Origin: Pedobacter sp. BS3 | GTDB taxonomy: Bacteria > Bacteroidota > Bacteroidia > Sphingobacteriales > Sphingobacteriaceae | Assembly (NCBI RefSeq): GCF_008274585.1 | Contig: NZ_VTRT01000001.1 | Coordinates: 434,001-498,000, forward strand | Direction of reading: 5' to 3' | Length of the DNA: 64,000 nt | Shown here: piece by piece, positions 24,592 through 32,631 of the stretch | Numbering within the stretch: the first letter of the stretch is position 1 | Layout of the letters: the number at the start of each line of letters is the position of its first letter | The notes under the pieces: model-generated | What the model saw: the letters and a program-made list of their open reading frames with translations, nothing else | Databases searched by the model: none | Told to the model about the DNA's origin: nothing | Made by a program: the position numbers and the translations under genes

Positions 24592-26412
24592 ATGAAATTT
24601 CCATCTGTCCATGAGCTTGCAAAATCGGCAAGACAGGTTATAAGCCGTTTTCCTTTCGAGCTTTTTTTCGCTTTAGCGGGTACTATAGCAGCAACAGCAC
24701 TTGTAGAGTTGGATAATTATATATCTGCTGCCAATTGGTGCATTCGGATAATTATGACGGCCAATTTGGGGCTGGCGCTTACATTTGCAGCAGGATTATA
24801 CGCAGAGAGCAAGGGTTATTCCATACGGCAAAAAAACCTGTTAAAGTTTACGGTCGCTTTTGCTGCTTTAGGATTTATATTAATTCTGAATCCGCAAAAA
24901 CGGGAAACGGATTACCTGCAATTTATACTCCTTTGTCTATCGGCACATTTACTGGTATCCTTTTCAGGTTATTTAAAAAAAGATACCATTACTGGTTTCT
25001 GGCAATTTAATAAAACCATTTTTCTGCGGTTTCTTGCCGGAGTATTATATAGTACTGTATTGTTCGCCGGTCTTTCGGCAGCCATTGGTTCTATGAATTT
25101 TCTATTTGGCTTTGATTTCCGGAGCGATACTTTCAGTATACTGTGGTGCTGGATAGTCGGTATTTTTCAAACTACTTTCTTTCTTGCCGGAGTGCCCCGT
25201 GATATTACCGCCCTGCAACAGGATACATCCTATCCGAAAAGCCTGAAAATATTTACGCAATATGTGCTTGTTCCTTTAGCCAGTGTGTACGTACTTATTT
25301 TACTGGCTTATGAAACTAAAATTTTATTGGAATGGAAGTTACCGGCAGGTTTAGTATCTAACCTGATATTAGGTTACGCGGTGTTTGGTATATTATCGTT
25401 ATTGCTGGTTTATCCTATACGTAACCGCGAAGAAAATAAGTGGATAAAAACATATAGCCGGAGCTTTTACTTTTTGCTTGTACCGCTGCTCATCTTATTA
25501 TTCCTGGCGGTGGGCGTACGTGTTAAAAACTACGGCATTACCGAAGAACGTTATTTTCTATTGGCGCTTGCCGTCTGGCTGGGAATTATTACCGTTTATT
25601 TCCTGGTTTCTTCCCGGCAGAATATCAAAATCATACCTATATCGCTTTGTATAGTATCTGTTTTATCGGCCTTCGGGCCGCAAGGCGCCTTTTATGTTTC
25701 CAAACAATCGCAATTAAACAGGTTAACCAGATTTGTAGAAAATAAAAAGGCGAAAAACCGGAGGAAAGAAATTAAGAATATTGCTTATTACCTCAACGCC
25801 CATCATGGATTAAAGTCACTTCAGCCCCTGGTAAAGGTTGATATTGATAGCATTGAGAGACATTTTAATGCAAAAGTTAATAAGGAAAAAACAAAATGGG
25901 GATATACGTATACCACTTATGACGCTAAGAATGATAGCCGGGATAGCGTGCTGGCATTACTTGAACCTACCCTGCTAAAAGAAGAAAAGTCAGTAGGTGA
26001 ATTAGTATATTTCAGTAACGATAATACCGGAAAAATAACGTTAAATCAGCCCGGCCTGATGATGACGTTCAATTCGAATATATATGCCGAAAACGGCGGA
26101 AAAACAGAATCCCGCTTTAAGGGTAAAGGCGTTTCGCTGGCGGTTGATACCAGCAAAAAATCCTATAATCTGGTAGTGAGTATTAACGATGCAAAGTTAG
26201 TTTATGAGCCATCTCAAAAATTGAAAAAATTATTTGCTGATAAGCAGCTTATTAAAAACAGTAAGAATAATCAGGTTAGTGTACCGTTAAACCAGATGCA
26301 GGATACACTTAAGCTTAGCAATCAGCAAATCATTATACGGTTTGAACAATTGAATGGATACGATACTGAACAACCGGTTAACTTTTACTCAGGGTACGTT
26401 ATTGTGAATTGA
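24592..26412 (+). CDS. DUF4153-family integral membrane protein
   Basis: The 606-residue protein has about ten to eleven predicted membrane segments in residues 20-380 (for example FELFFALAGTIAATALVEL and FYFLLVPLLILLFLAVGV) and a C-terminal soluble region of about 220 residues, beta-rich in its second half. It matches the DUF4153 pattern, with a YPIRNREENKWIKTYSRSFY connector. The biochemical role of DUF4153 is unknown. It follows XRE gene 2 with a duplicated promoter motif and is convergent with XRE gene 3. Confidence 0.88.
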   Translation: MKFPSVHELAKSARQVISRFPFELFFALAGTIAATALVELDNYISAANWCIRIIMTANLGLALTFAAGLYAESKGYSIRQKNLLKFTVAFAALGFILILNPQKRETDYLQFILLCLSAHLLVSFSGYLKKDTITGFWQFNKTIFLRFLAGVLYSTVLFAGLSAAIGSMNFLFGFDFRSDTFSILWCWIVGIFQTTFFLAGVPRDITALQQDTSYPKSLKIFTQYVLVPLASVYVLILLAYETKILLEWKLPAGLVSNLILGYAVFGILSLLLVYPIRNREENKWIKTYSRSFYFLLVPLLILLFLAVGVRVKNYGITEERYFLLALAVWLGIITVYFLVSSRQNIKIIPISLCIVSVLSAFGPQGAFYVSKQSQLNRLTRFVENKKAKNRRKEIKNIAYYLNAHHGLKSLQPLVKVDIDSIERHFNAKVNKEKTKWGYTYTTYDAKNDSRDSVLALLEPTLLKEEKSVGELVYFSNDNTGKITLNQPGLMMTFNSNIYAENGGKTESRFKGKGVSLAVDTSKKSYNLVVSINDAKLVYEPSQKLKKLFADKQLIKNSKNNQVSVPLNQMQDTLKLSNQQIIIRFEQLNGYDTEQPVNFYSGYVIVN

Positions 26413-26419
26413 GCGTTAT

Positions 26420-26659
26420 TTAATCTAACCGGCTAAAATCCAGTATGTCGTCTGTAGTTGCACCTAATGCTTCCGCCAGTTGCGTGAGTGTGTAAGCTGT
26501 GGGATTTGCTCCATTAACTTCATAATTACTTATAACCTGTTTGTCTTTATAACCTATTTTTAAGGCTAATTCCTTTTGGGTCAGTTTAGCTTCTTTTCTT
26601 AACTGCCTCAGGTGTTTACCAAGTTTAATTTTAAAGTCCTCCAGTGTTATTGTTTCCAT
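26420..26659 (-). CDS. XRE-family HTH regulator (3)
   Basis: The 79-residue protein is one HTH domain: LGKHLRQLRKEAKLTQKELALKIGYKDKQVISNYEVNG, with a tail LAEALGATTDDILDF. It ends 8 bp from the DUF4153 stop on the other strand. It is the third small XRE protein within 2.7 kb. It is also only 24 bp downstream of the HD-hydrolase stop, so the two could share a transcript read leftwards. Confidence 0.87.
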   Translation of the reverse strand: METITLEDFKIKLGKHLRQLRKEAKLTQKELALKIGYKDKQVISNYEVNGANPTAYTLTQLAEALGATTDDILDFSRLD

Positions 26660-26682
26660 TTTAATAAGTTGATATTAGTACT

Positions 26683-27327
26683 TTACTTTTCACCTTTCCA
26701 CTCGGCATAAAACTGTTCCAGGTAACATTCCATAAAACGATGACGTTCTTCGGCCAGCAGTTTGGCCGTTGCGGTATTCATGCGGTCTTTAAGCAATAAT
26801 AATTTCTCATAAAAATGATTAATGGTCGGCGCCGTGCTGCTTTTATAGGCTTCTTTACTCATTTTCAAATCAGGCTTAATGCCGGGATTATAAAGTTCCC
26901 TGTTTTTATATCCGCCATAGGTAAAAGCCCGAGCAATGCCAATAGCGCCCATAGCATCCAGCCGGTCGGCATCCTGAACCACCTCAAGCTCTTTAGAATG
27001 AAAGGTAACCGTTCCTAAGCTGGCTTTGAACGACATATTACGTATAATCTGTTGTACATGCTGGATAATGGTGCTATCAACATCCATACTTTGCAGAAAT
27101 TCTCCTGCCTTTTGCGGACCAATATCTTCGTTGCCATCATGAAATTTACCGTCGGCAATATCGTGCAACAGCGCAGCAAGCTCTACAACCAGTAGATCAA
27201 CCTTTTCATAAAAAGCAATATGCCTGGCATTGTTCCATACCCGTTGAATATGCCACCAATCATGTCCGGATTCCGCATGTTGAAGCTCCTGTTTTACAAA
27301 AACTACCGTTTTGTCGATAATATCCAT
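26683..27327 (-). CDS. HD-domain phosphohydrolase
   Basis: From ATG 27327 the 214-residue protein shows the HD signature: HDWWHIQRVWNNARHIA, the metal-binding HD in LAALLHDIADGKFH, and a later D in VVQDADRLDAMGAIGIARAF. This subgroup (YedJ/YpgQ-like) hydrolyses nucleotides or related phosphoesters; the substrate is unknown. Upstream codons to 27393 are open but lack family similarity. It is divergent from the Crp-family regulator 76 bp away. Confidence 0.92.
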   Translation of the reverse strand: MDIIDKTVVFVKQELQHAESGHDWWHIQRVWNNARHIAFYEKVDLLVVELAALLHDIADGKFHDGNEDIGPQKAGEFLQSMDVDSTIIQHVQQIIRNMSFKASLGTVTFHSKELEVVQDADRLDAMGAIGIARAFTYGGYKNRELYNPGIKPDLKMSKEAYKSSTAPTINHFYEKLLLLKDRMNTATAKLLAEERHRFMECYLEQFYAEWKGEK

Positions 27328-27402
27328 GTTGCTACAAAGATGAGTTTTAATTACCCTGCAAGAGAATAAACAATTATATTCGTTAATGTACAATTATTGC
27401 TG

Positions 27403-27996
27403 ATGTTAGAAAAATTCAAAGATTATCTGCGGGTAAAAGCCGGCCTTACCGATGAGCAATTTACAGCCATATCGGGTAAACTTAAAACCAGAAAAATTGC
27501 TAAAGGAACTATCCTGCTGAGACAAGGCGAAGTTTGCCATCATTCATTCTTTGTTTCAAGCGGATTATTACGTTCATATACCATAGATACTGCCGGAAAA
27601 GAGCATATTATACAATTTGCTCCCGAAAACTGGATGATAACAGACCGAAGCAGCAATTATTTTAATGAGCCTTCAGAGCTGTTTATTGATGCCATAGAAG
27701 ATACAGAATTTATCCTGGTCACTAATGAGTTTATTGATGCGGCAGCCTGTAGCAGCCAGAGTTTTCAACGGTATGATAACAGGGCTTTACATAATCATAT
27801 CCGTCATTTACAGAGCCGGGTAAGCCTGTTGCTTGGCGCTACGGCAGAACAGCGATACCTGGATTTTATTAAACTATATACCGAACTAACCTTACGCATA
27901 CCACAATGGATGATTGCTTCATACCTCGGGATAACACCGGAATCATTAAGCCGTGTGCGCAAAGAGCTTGCACATAAAAATTTTAAGCCTTACTGA
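27403..27996 (+). CDS. Crp/Fnr-family regulator
   Basis: The 197-residue protein has a cyclic-nucleotide-binding-type domain (about 20-110, KGTILLRQGEVCHHSFFVSSGLLRSYTID) and a winged helix whose recognition segment is ITPESLSRVRKEL. This keeps the exact E-x-x-S-R contacts of FNR, which predict a TTGAT-like half-site. The N-terminal cysteine cluster of FNR is absent. A TTG at 27397 is open, but ATG 27403 is better. The pirin gene downstream has a matching box at about -40, so this protein may activate it (inference). Confidence 0.88.
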   Translation: MLEKFKDYLRVKAGLTDEQFTAISGKLKTRKIAKGTILLRQGEVCHHSFFVSSGLLRSYTIDTAGKEHIIQFAPENWMITDRSSNYFNEPSELFIDAIEDTEFILVTNEFIDAAACSSQSFQRYDNRALHNHIRHLQSRVSLLLGATAEQRYLDFIKLYTELTLRIPQWMIASYLGITPESLSRVRKELAHKNFKPY

Positions 27997-27999
27997 GGA

Positions 28000-28080
28000 G
28001 GGAAACAAGAATATAGAATCAAGAGACAAGACAGAGAGCAATAATGTCATCTCAATACGCAATACTCATTACTCAATACC
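28000..28080. repeat. Intergenic repeat, copy A (AACAAGAATATAGA type)
   Basis: 28004-28047 is closely similar to the reverse complement of 32445-32497 (GAAACAAGAATATAGA then CAAGAGACA). It is followed by a degenerate repeat of CTCAATAC and CAATACTC units (28049-28082). Confidence 0.7.
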
Positions 28081-28088
28081 AAACATCA

Positions 28089-28299
28089 TTTCTTAACATA
28101 CATCAATGTTTTCGCAGTCAAGGCAGCGTATTTTTGTATAGATTAAAAACGTATGACAATGAAAACAAGAAATATTGAACTGATTTTAACACCTCCGGCT
28201 CCGCACATGGTTGGCGATGGATTCAGGGTACATAATTTTATTCCAGGTTACGGGTTGAATATGCAACGCATGAGTCAGGATTGCGCTCGTTTACAATAA
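28089..28299 (+). pseudogene. Duplicated promoter and 5' end of the pirin gene
   Basis: Bases 28089-28277 repeat 28347-28535 with few changes: the Crp/FNR-like box (28093-28106), the -7 element TATTTTTG (28129-28136), the double start ATGACAATG (28153) and about 42 pirin codons. After GCATGAG the frame leaves pirin and stops at 28299, giving a 48-residue fragment. The promoter copy looks intact, so the fragment may be transcribed. Confidence 0.85.
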
Positions 28300-28350
28300 C
28301 GAGTGCATCATTATCCGGCGTTTATAACGCCGTAAGTTTGCAGAAATTTC

Positions 28351-28394
28351 TTAACATATATCAATGTAGCCGTAGATAAGGCAAAGTATCTTTG
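28351..28394 (+). promoter_or_regulatory. Pirin promoter with Crp/FNR-like box at about -40
   Basis: TTAACATATATCAA (28351-28364) has one perfect ATCAA half-site. TATCTTTG (28387-28394) is a perfect TAnnTTTG. With a start near 28398 the box centre lies at about -40, the class II activator position. The same layout is kept in the duplicate upstream. Confidence 0.6.
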
Positions 28395-28409
28395 TATAGA
28401 TTAAAACGT

Positions 28410-29291
28410 ATGACAATGAAAACAAGAAATATTGAACTGATTTTAACACCTCCGGCTCCGCACATGGTTGGCGATGGATTCAGGGTACATAATTTTATTC
28501 CCGGCTACCGGTTGAATATGCAACGCATGAGCCCGTTCATCATGCTGGATTATAATTCTAAATTCTACTTTCCGCCAACCGATAAACCCAGGGGCGTAAG
28601 CGTGCATCCTCACCGCGGATTTGAAACCGTAACCATTGCTTATCATGGTAAAGTAGCGCATCATGATAGTGCAGGTAACAGCGGCGTTATTGCCGAAGGC
28701 GATGTACAATGGATGACAGCAGCCTCGGGCGTATTACATAAAGAATATCATGAAAAAGAATACAGCAAACAGGGCGGCGATTTCCAGATGGTGCAGCTTT
28801 GGGTAAACCTGCCAGCCAAAGATAAAATGTCAAAACCCCAATATCAGGAAATCACTAATGCAAGTATCAATAAATATACCCTGCCGGGTAACAATGGCGT
28901 TATTGAAGTAATAGCCGGACAGTACGAGGATGCTAAAGGAACGGCCAGCACGTTTACGCCTGTTCATTTGCAAAACGCCAAGTTAAATAAGGGAGCCGTT
29001 GTACCGTTTACATTTCCTGCCGGCTACAATACCGCATTGCTGGTTATAGAAGGAAGCATCCGTGTAAACGGCGAAGAAAAAGCTCCGGCAGATAATTTTG
29101 TAGTATTTAAAAACGATGGTGAAACATTTACCATTGAAGCTTTGGAAAATGCTGTGGTGTTGGTTTTAAGCGGTGAACCAATTAACGAGCCAATTGCCGC
29201 TCACGGGCCTTTTGTGATGAATACCCGCGAGGAAATTGTGCAGGCTTTTAACGATGTGAATATGGGTAAGTTTGGTTACCTGGAAGAATAA
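28410..29291 (+). CDS. Pirin-family bicupin protein
   Basis: The 293-residue protein has the pirin N-terminal cupin with the metal ligands in VSVHPHRGFETVT (two His) and the Glu/His region LHKEYHEKE, and a C-terminal cupin (about 190-275). Bacterial pirins include quercetin dioxygenases and regulators of metabolic enzymes; many have no proven activity. The start is ATG 28410 or 28416 (MTMKTRN), a few bases after the predicted transcription start. Its 5' end and promoter are partly duplicated just upstream. Confidence 0.92.
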   Translation: MTMKTRNIELILTPPAPHMVGDGFRVHNFIPGYRLNMQRMSPFIMLDYNSKFYFPPTDKPRGVSVHPHRGFETVTIAYHGKVAHHDSAGNSGVIAEGDVQWMTAASGVLHKEYHEKEYSKQGGDFQMVQLWVNLPAKDKMSKPQYQEITNASINKYTLPGNNGVIEVIAGQYEDAKGTASTFTPVHLQNAKLNKGAVVPFTFPAGYNTALLVIEGSIRVNGEEKAPADNFVVFKNDGETFTIEALENAVVLVLSGEPINEPIAAHGPFVMNTREEIVQAFNDVNMGKFGYLEE

Positions 29292-29329
29292 AAAAAGGGT
29301 TTTTAAAAAGTCAATAAAGCCAACCAATT

Positions 29330-29429
29330 TACAGTCACGCTTCCCCCGAATTCTCGGGGGAAGCGTTGTAGCCACAATGAACTAATCCTTCGACAGGCCC
29401 AGGATGACCATAGCAGACTTTTTAGATAC
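29330..29429. repeat. REP-like element family 1, copy 2, with perfect hairpin
   Basis: This copy has a perfect 13-bp stem with a 4-nt loop at 29337-29366 (ACGCTTCCCCCGA, ATTC, TCGGGGGAAGCGT) and the flanks TGTAGCCACA and CCTTCGACAGGCCCAGGATG shared with 18210-18313. Confidence 0.8.
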
Positions 29430-29461
29430 TTGTGCCTAATCGTAGTAAGTAGACACGTGTA

Positions 29462-30394
29462 TTACCCTGCATACTTTTCCAGGAAATCGTTATATGCCAG
29501 CTTAATACCTTCAGGCAGTTCTATCGTGTGTTTCCAGCCGTAGCTGTGCAGCTTAGAAACGTCCATCAGCTTACGCGGCGTGCCATCGGGTTTCGAGATA
29601 TCGAAGGTTAATTCACCTTCAAAGCCAGTAATATCCTTAATCAGCAAAGCGAGGTCTTTAATGGTAATATCTTCGCCGGTGCCGATGTTTACCAAACCCG
29701 GTTCATTGTAATGCTGCATTAAAAAATAGCAGGCTTCGGCCAGGTCGTCAGCAAACAAAAACTCACGCCGTGGCGACCCGCTTCCCCAAATGGTTACCGT
29801 AGGTTGCTTGTTAACCTTGGCCTCGTGAAATTTGCGGATTAATGCCGGTAAAACGTGCGAATTTTGCGGGTGATAATTATCGTTATAGCCATACAGGTTA
29901 GTTGGCATTACCGATATGAAATTACAACCGTATTGGTCGCGGTAAGCATCACAAAGCTTAATACCCGCGATTTTTGCAATGGCGTAAGGCTCATTAGTAT
30001 GTTCTAACGGTCCGGTAAGCAGGTAATCCTCTTTTAGTGGTTGTGGCGCCAGTTTCGGATAAATGCAGCTTGACCCCAAAAACATCAGCTTTTTAACGCC
30101 GTTAAGGTAAGCGTTGTGGATAATATTATTCTGAATGCACAAATTATCGTATAAAAACTCGGCCCTGTACGTGTTGTTAGCTACAATGCCGCCTACTTTG
30201 GCTGCGGCCAGAAATACATAATCGGGTTTTTCGGCAGCAAAAAACTCGGCTACAGCCTGCTGATTTCTTAAATCAAGCTCTTTGGATGTACGGGTAATGA
30301 TATTGGAATATCCCTCTTTTTCAAGCTTTCTGAAAATGGCAGAACCCACCATTCCACGGTGCCCGGCAATGTAAATTTTGGCGCTTTTTTCCAC
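29462..30394 (-). CDS. fcl: GDP-L-fucose synthase
   Basis: The 310-residue short-chain dehydrogenase carries the NADPH-binding GHRGMVGSA at residues 11-19, the Ser in GSSCIYPK, and the catalytic YAIAK motif. It converts GDP-4-keto-6-deoxymannose to GDP-L-fucose for surface glycans. The partner gmd (GDP-mannose dehydratase) is not in this window. The start codon is GTG (30394); no better upstream ATG is seen. It is divergent from trmB across a 54-bp gap. Confidence 0.95.
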   Translation of the reverse strand: MEKSAKIYIAGHRGMVGSAIFRKLEKEGYSNIITRTSKELDLRNQQAVAEFFAAEKPDYVFLAAAKVGGIVANNTYRAEFLYDNLCIQNNIIHNAYLNGVKKLMFLGSSCIYPKLAPQPLKEDYLLTGPLEHTNEPYAIAKIAGIKLCDAYRDQYGCNFISVMPTNLYGYNDNYHPQNSHVLPALIRKFHEAKVNKQPTVTIWGSGSPRREFLFADDLAEACYFLMQHYNEPGLVNIGTGEDITIKDLALLIKDITGFEGELTFDISKPDGTPRKLMDVSKLHSYGWKHTIELPEGIKLAYNDFLEKYAG

Positions 30395-30422
30395 GTTATT
30401 TTAATTGGGAGGTAAAGATAGA

Positions 30423-30430
30423 TATTTTTG
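30423..30430 (+). promoter_or_regulatory. -7 element (TATTTTTG) of trmB
   Basis: TATTTTTG matches TAnnTTTG and lies 18 bp before ATG 30449. Confidence 0.45.
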
Positions 30431-30448
30431 TGCCTTTAACATTCACAG

Positions 30449-31099
30449 ATGGGTAAAGATAAGTTACGCCGGTTTGCCGAGATCAACACATTTTCAAACG
30501 TTTTGCAGTTGGATGAAGGTAAGGTAATGAAGGGCAGATGGGCTTCAGAACATTTTAAAAATAATCACCCCGTAGTGCTTGAGCTGGCTTGCGGTAAAGG
30601 CGAATATACCGTAAACCTGGCAAGGCTTTTTCCGGAAAAGAATTTCATTGGAATTGACTACAAGGGGAACCGGATATGGCGGGGAGCTAAAACCGCGTTA
30701 GAGGAAAATATACCTAATGTTGCCTTTCTGCGCATCCAGATAGAAAATATACTGGATTATTTTGCCGAAGGTGAAGTATCGGAAATATGGATTACATTTC
30801 CTGACCCCCAGCCGCAAATCAGCCGGGAGAAAAAGCGGCTTACCTATCCGGGATTTTTGGATAAGTACAAAGCTATTTTAGAGCACGCCGGAACTTTGCA
30901 TCTTAAAACGGATAACGATGGCTTACATGCCTATACTGCGGGAAAAATTGAAGAACTTGGCTTAAATTTGCATCTTAAAACAGAAGATCTATACCAATCT
31001 GACCTGGTGGACGATGTGCTGGCGATTAAAACCTATTACGAGAAAAAATACCTGAACAGCAATAAAAACATTAATTATCTGAAATTTAGCTTTCACTGA
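30449..31099 (+). CDS. trmB: tRNA (guanine-N7-)-methyltransferase
   Basis: The 216-residue enzyme methylates G46 of tRNAs using S-adenosylmethionine. The SAM site is ELACGKGEYTVNLARLFPEKNFIGIDYKG, and the TrmB signature ITFPDPQPQ with KKRLTYPGFLDKY is present. Its TGA overlaps the ATG of the next gene by one base (31099), so the alkyltransferase-like gene is translationally coupled. Confidence 0.95.
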   Translation: MGKDKLRRFAEINTFSNVLQLDEGKVMKGRWASEHFKNNHPVVLELACGKGEYTVNLARLFPEKNFIGIDYKGNRIWRGAKTALEENIPNVAFLRIQIENILDYFAEGEVSEIWITFPDPQPQISREKKRLTYPGFLDKYKAILEHAGTLHLKTDNDGLHAYTAGKIEELGLNLHLKTEDLYQSDLVDDVLAIKTYYEKKYLNSNKNINYLKFSFH

Positions 31100-31431
31100 T
31101 GGAAGAAATGAGCTTCTTTGAGCAGGTTTATGAGGTTGTACGCCTTGTTCCGGCAGGGCGAGTAACTTCGTATGGCGCTATTGCCAGATATTTAGGCACA
31201 AAAGGTTCGCGTATGGTAGGTTACGCCATGAACGGTTGCCCGGGGAAAATTCCGCCGGTTCCGGCGCACCGGGTAGTTAACAGCAAAGGTATTTTAACCG
31301 GCAAGCGCTTTTTCAGCACGCCAACCCTGATGGAGCAGTTGTTAGCTAATGAAGGCATTGCTGTAGTAAACGACCGGGTACAAAATTTTGAAACCATTTT
31401 CTGGGATCCGGCTATTGAGCTGACTTTATGA
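31099..31431 (+). CDS. Alkyltransferase-like protein (MGMT family, Cys replaced by Ala)
   Basis: The 110-residue protein is the C-terminal DNA-binding domain of O6-alkylguanine transferases: YEVVRLVPAGRVTSYGAIARYLG, then PVPAHRVVNSKG. The reactive Cys of the PCHR motif is Ala56 here (PAHR), the mark of alkyltransferase-like proteins that bind alkylated guanine and recruit nucleotide excision repair rather than repair it themselves. It is coupled to trmB. Confidence 0.92.
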   Translation: MEEMSFFEQVYEVVRLVPAGRVTSYGAIARYLGTKGSRMVGYAMNGCPGKIPPVPAHRVVNSKGILTGKRFFSTPTLMEQLLANEGIAVVNDRVQNFETIFWDPAIELTL

Positions 31432-31443
31432 TAAGCCGTTAAA

Positions 31444-31480
31444 CTTTGAATCGCCGCATGGCTCCTGCGGCGATTCAAAG
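31444..31480. repeat. Long perfect hairpin, REP-like
   Basis: CTTTGAATCGCCGCA (31444-31458) and TGCGGCGATTCAAAG (31466-31480) form a perfect 15-bp stem with a 7-nt loop. There is no T run, so it is not a classic terminator for the alkyltransferase-like gene, though it may act at the transcript end. Confidence 0.65.
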
Positions 31481-31563
31481 GAACGATGTGATCCTTCAGG
31501 CTGTGCTCAATGAGGAAGGCTTTGGATAATCCCCTTTTATAAATAATTTATAAATAAAAAGAA

Positions 31564-31658
31564 AAGAGGCTGTCCGAAAGTCAAAAATGCGGTCATACTG
31601 CTTCACCAATCAACGTACCTGTTTCAAAATGACCACTTTTTGAGAAGGACATCCTCTT
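31564..31658. mobile_element. Short inverted-repeat element or IS remnant
   Basis: The left end AAGAGGCTGTCCGAAAG and the right end (reverse complement AAGAGGATGTCCTTCTC), each followed by TCAAAAA and a GGTCAT core, form imperfect terminal inverted repeats of about 30 bp around a 95-bp element with no coding capacity. The ends resemble GAGGCTGTC-type ends of some Bacteroidota insertion sequences, from memory. Confidence 0.5.
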
Positions 31659-31707
31659 CCTGGACCTGCACGGTAGAAAACCGGCACAGATCACGCTGAT
31701 CTAAACC

Positions 31708-32304
31708 TTATTTCTTTGCCAGCAGGTTTACAGCCAGCTCAAATTCGTCGTCAATAGCTTTATCGCCAATGCTTGCAAAAAAGCTTTTTGAACCGTAGCG
31801 TATGTCGTATTTGGTACGGTCTACTTTTATGGTTGGTGCAGTTGCCGTAATTACATTGCCCTGCCGTTTTACAGTTGCCAAAAAGCTGATCGGGTTAGTA
31901 ATGCCTTTAATGGTTAAGTTTCCAGTAATGTTTACCTGATTTGCACCGGCCGGAGTAACTTTGGTAATTACAAAGGTTGAAACCGGGTTTTTTGCCACAC
32001 TGAAAAAATCATCCGATTTAAGATGTCCCAGCAATTTTTGAGCATACTCACCTTCCAGGTCGGCATTGGTTATAGAGTTCATATCCAATGTAAAATTGCC
32101 GGTTTTCAGGTTATTGCCCGATGCGGTCAAGCTTCCTGAAGCCAGTTTAATAGTGCCATGATGCTGCCCGGTAACCTTTCGGCCGATCCAGCTTACAGAT
32201 GATTTATCCGTGTCAACCGTGAATTTTTCGTCGGCCGATTTATTCGTGAATGCAGCTAAGCCGGCAATGGCTACAAAACCTATCAGTACCCTTAATCTTT
32301 TCAT
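31708..32304 (-). CDS. YceI-family periplasmic lipid-binding protein
   Basis: The 198-residue protein has a signal peptide (about 1-21) and a YceI lipocalin-like barrel: FTVDTDKSSVSWIGRKVTGQHHGTIKLASG, LDMNSITNADLEGEYAQKLLGHLKSDDFF and NLTIKGITNPISF. The family binds isoprenoids or other amphiphiles and is often induced by stress. TACCTTTG at 32334-32341 is a good -7 element about 30 bp upstream. Confidence 0.93.
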   Translation of the reverse strand: MKRLRVLIGFVAIAGLAAFTNKSADEKFTVDTDKSSVSWIGRKVTGQHHGTIKLASGSLTASGNNLKTGNFTLDMNSITNADLEGEYAQKLLGHLKSDDFFSVAKNPVSTFVITKVTPAGANQVNITGNLTIKGITNPISFLATVKRQGNVITATAPTIKVDRTKYDIRYGSKSFFASIGDKAIDDEFELAVNLLAKK

Positions 32305-32631
32305 AATTTTCTTTTTTTAGTATTAAACAAATGCAAAGGTAAATCAGAAAAATAGATGTTTAAACATTAAATAGATTATTTACACTTATGTGTCAATCTG
32401 CAAAAGGCAGAGTGACGAAGAACCGGGCTTTTTAGACACCCGCAGTTGTTTCTGCTCCTTGTCGTGTCTCTTGCATCTATATTCTTGTTTCTAAAAATAC
32501 TATCTTCCATGAATGATGAACCATTAGCCTATCTTCCACTTATAACGTAAAACTTATAACGTACAACATAAAACCTACAACTTATACCTTACAACCTTTA
32601 TCTTTGCAAGCCATAATCAGCAGATTTTATC
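32305..32631. repeat. Intergenic region with two repeat types before gltX
   Basis: There is no gene. 32334-32341 is the yceI -7 element. 32445-32497 is the inverted copy of the repeat at 28004-28047. 32535-32598 holds degenerate ACTTATAAC-type tandem units like 9582-9620. 32599-32606 (TATCTTTG) is the gltX -7 element. Confidence 0.7.

Noticed and set aside
27328-27393. N-terminal extension of the HD hydrolase
   Set aside because: The extra 22 residues overlap the promoter region shared with the divergent regulator and have no family match; ATG 27327 begins the HD protein well.
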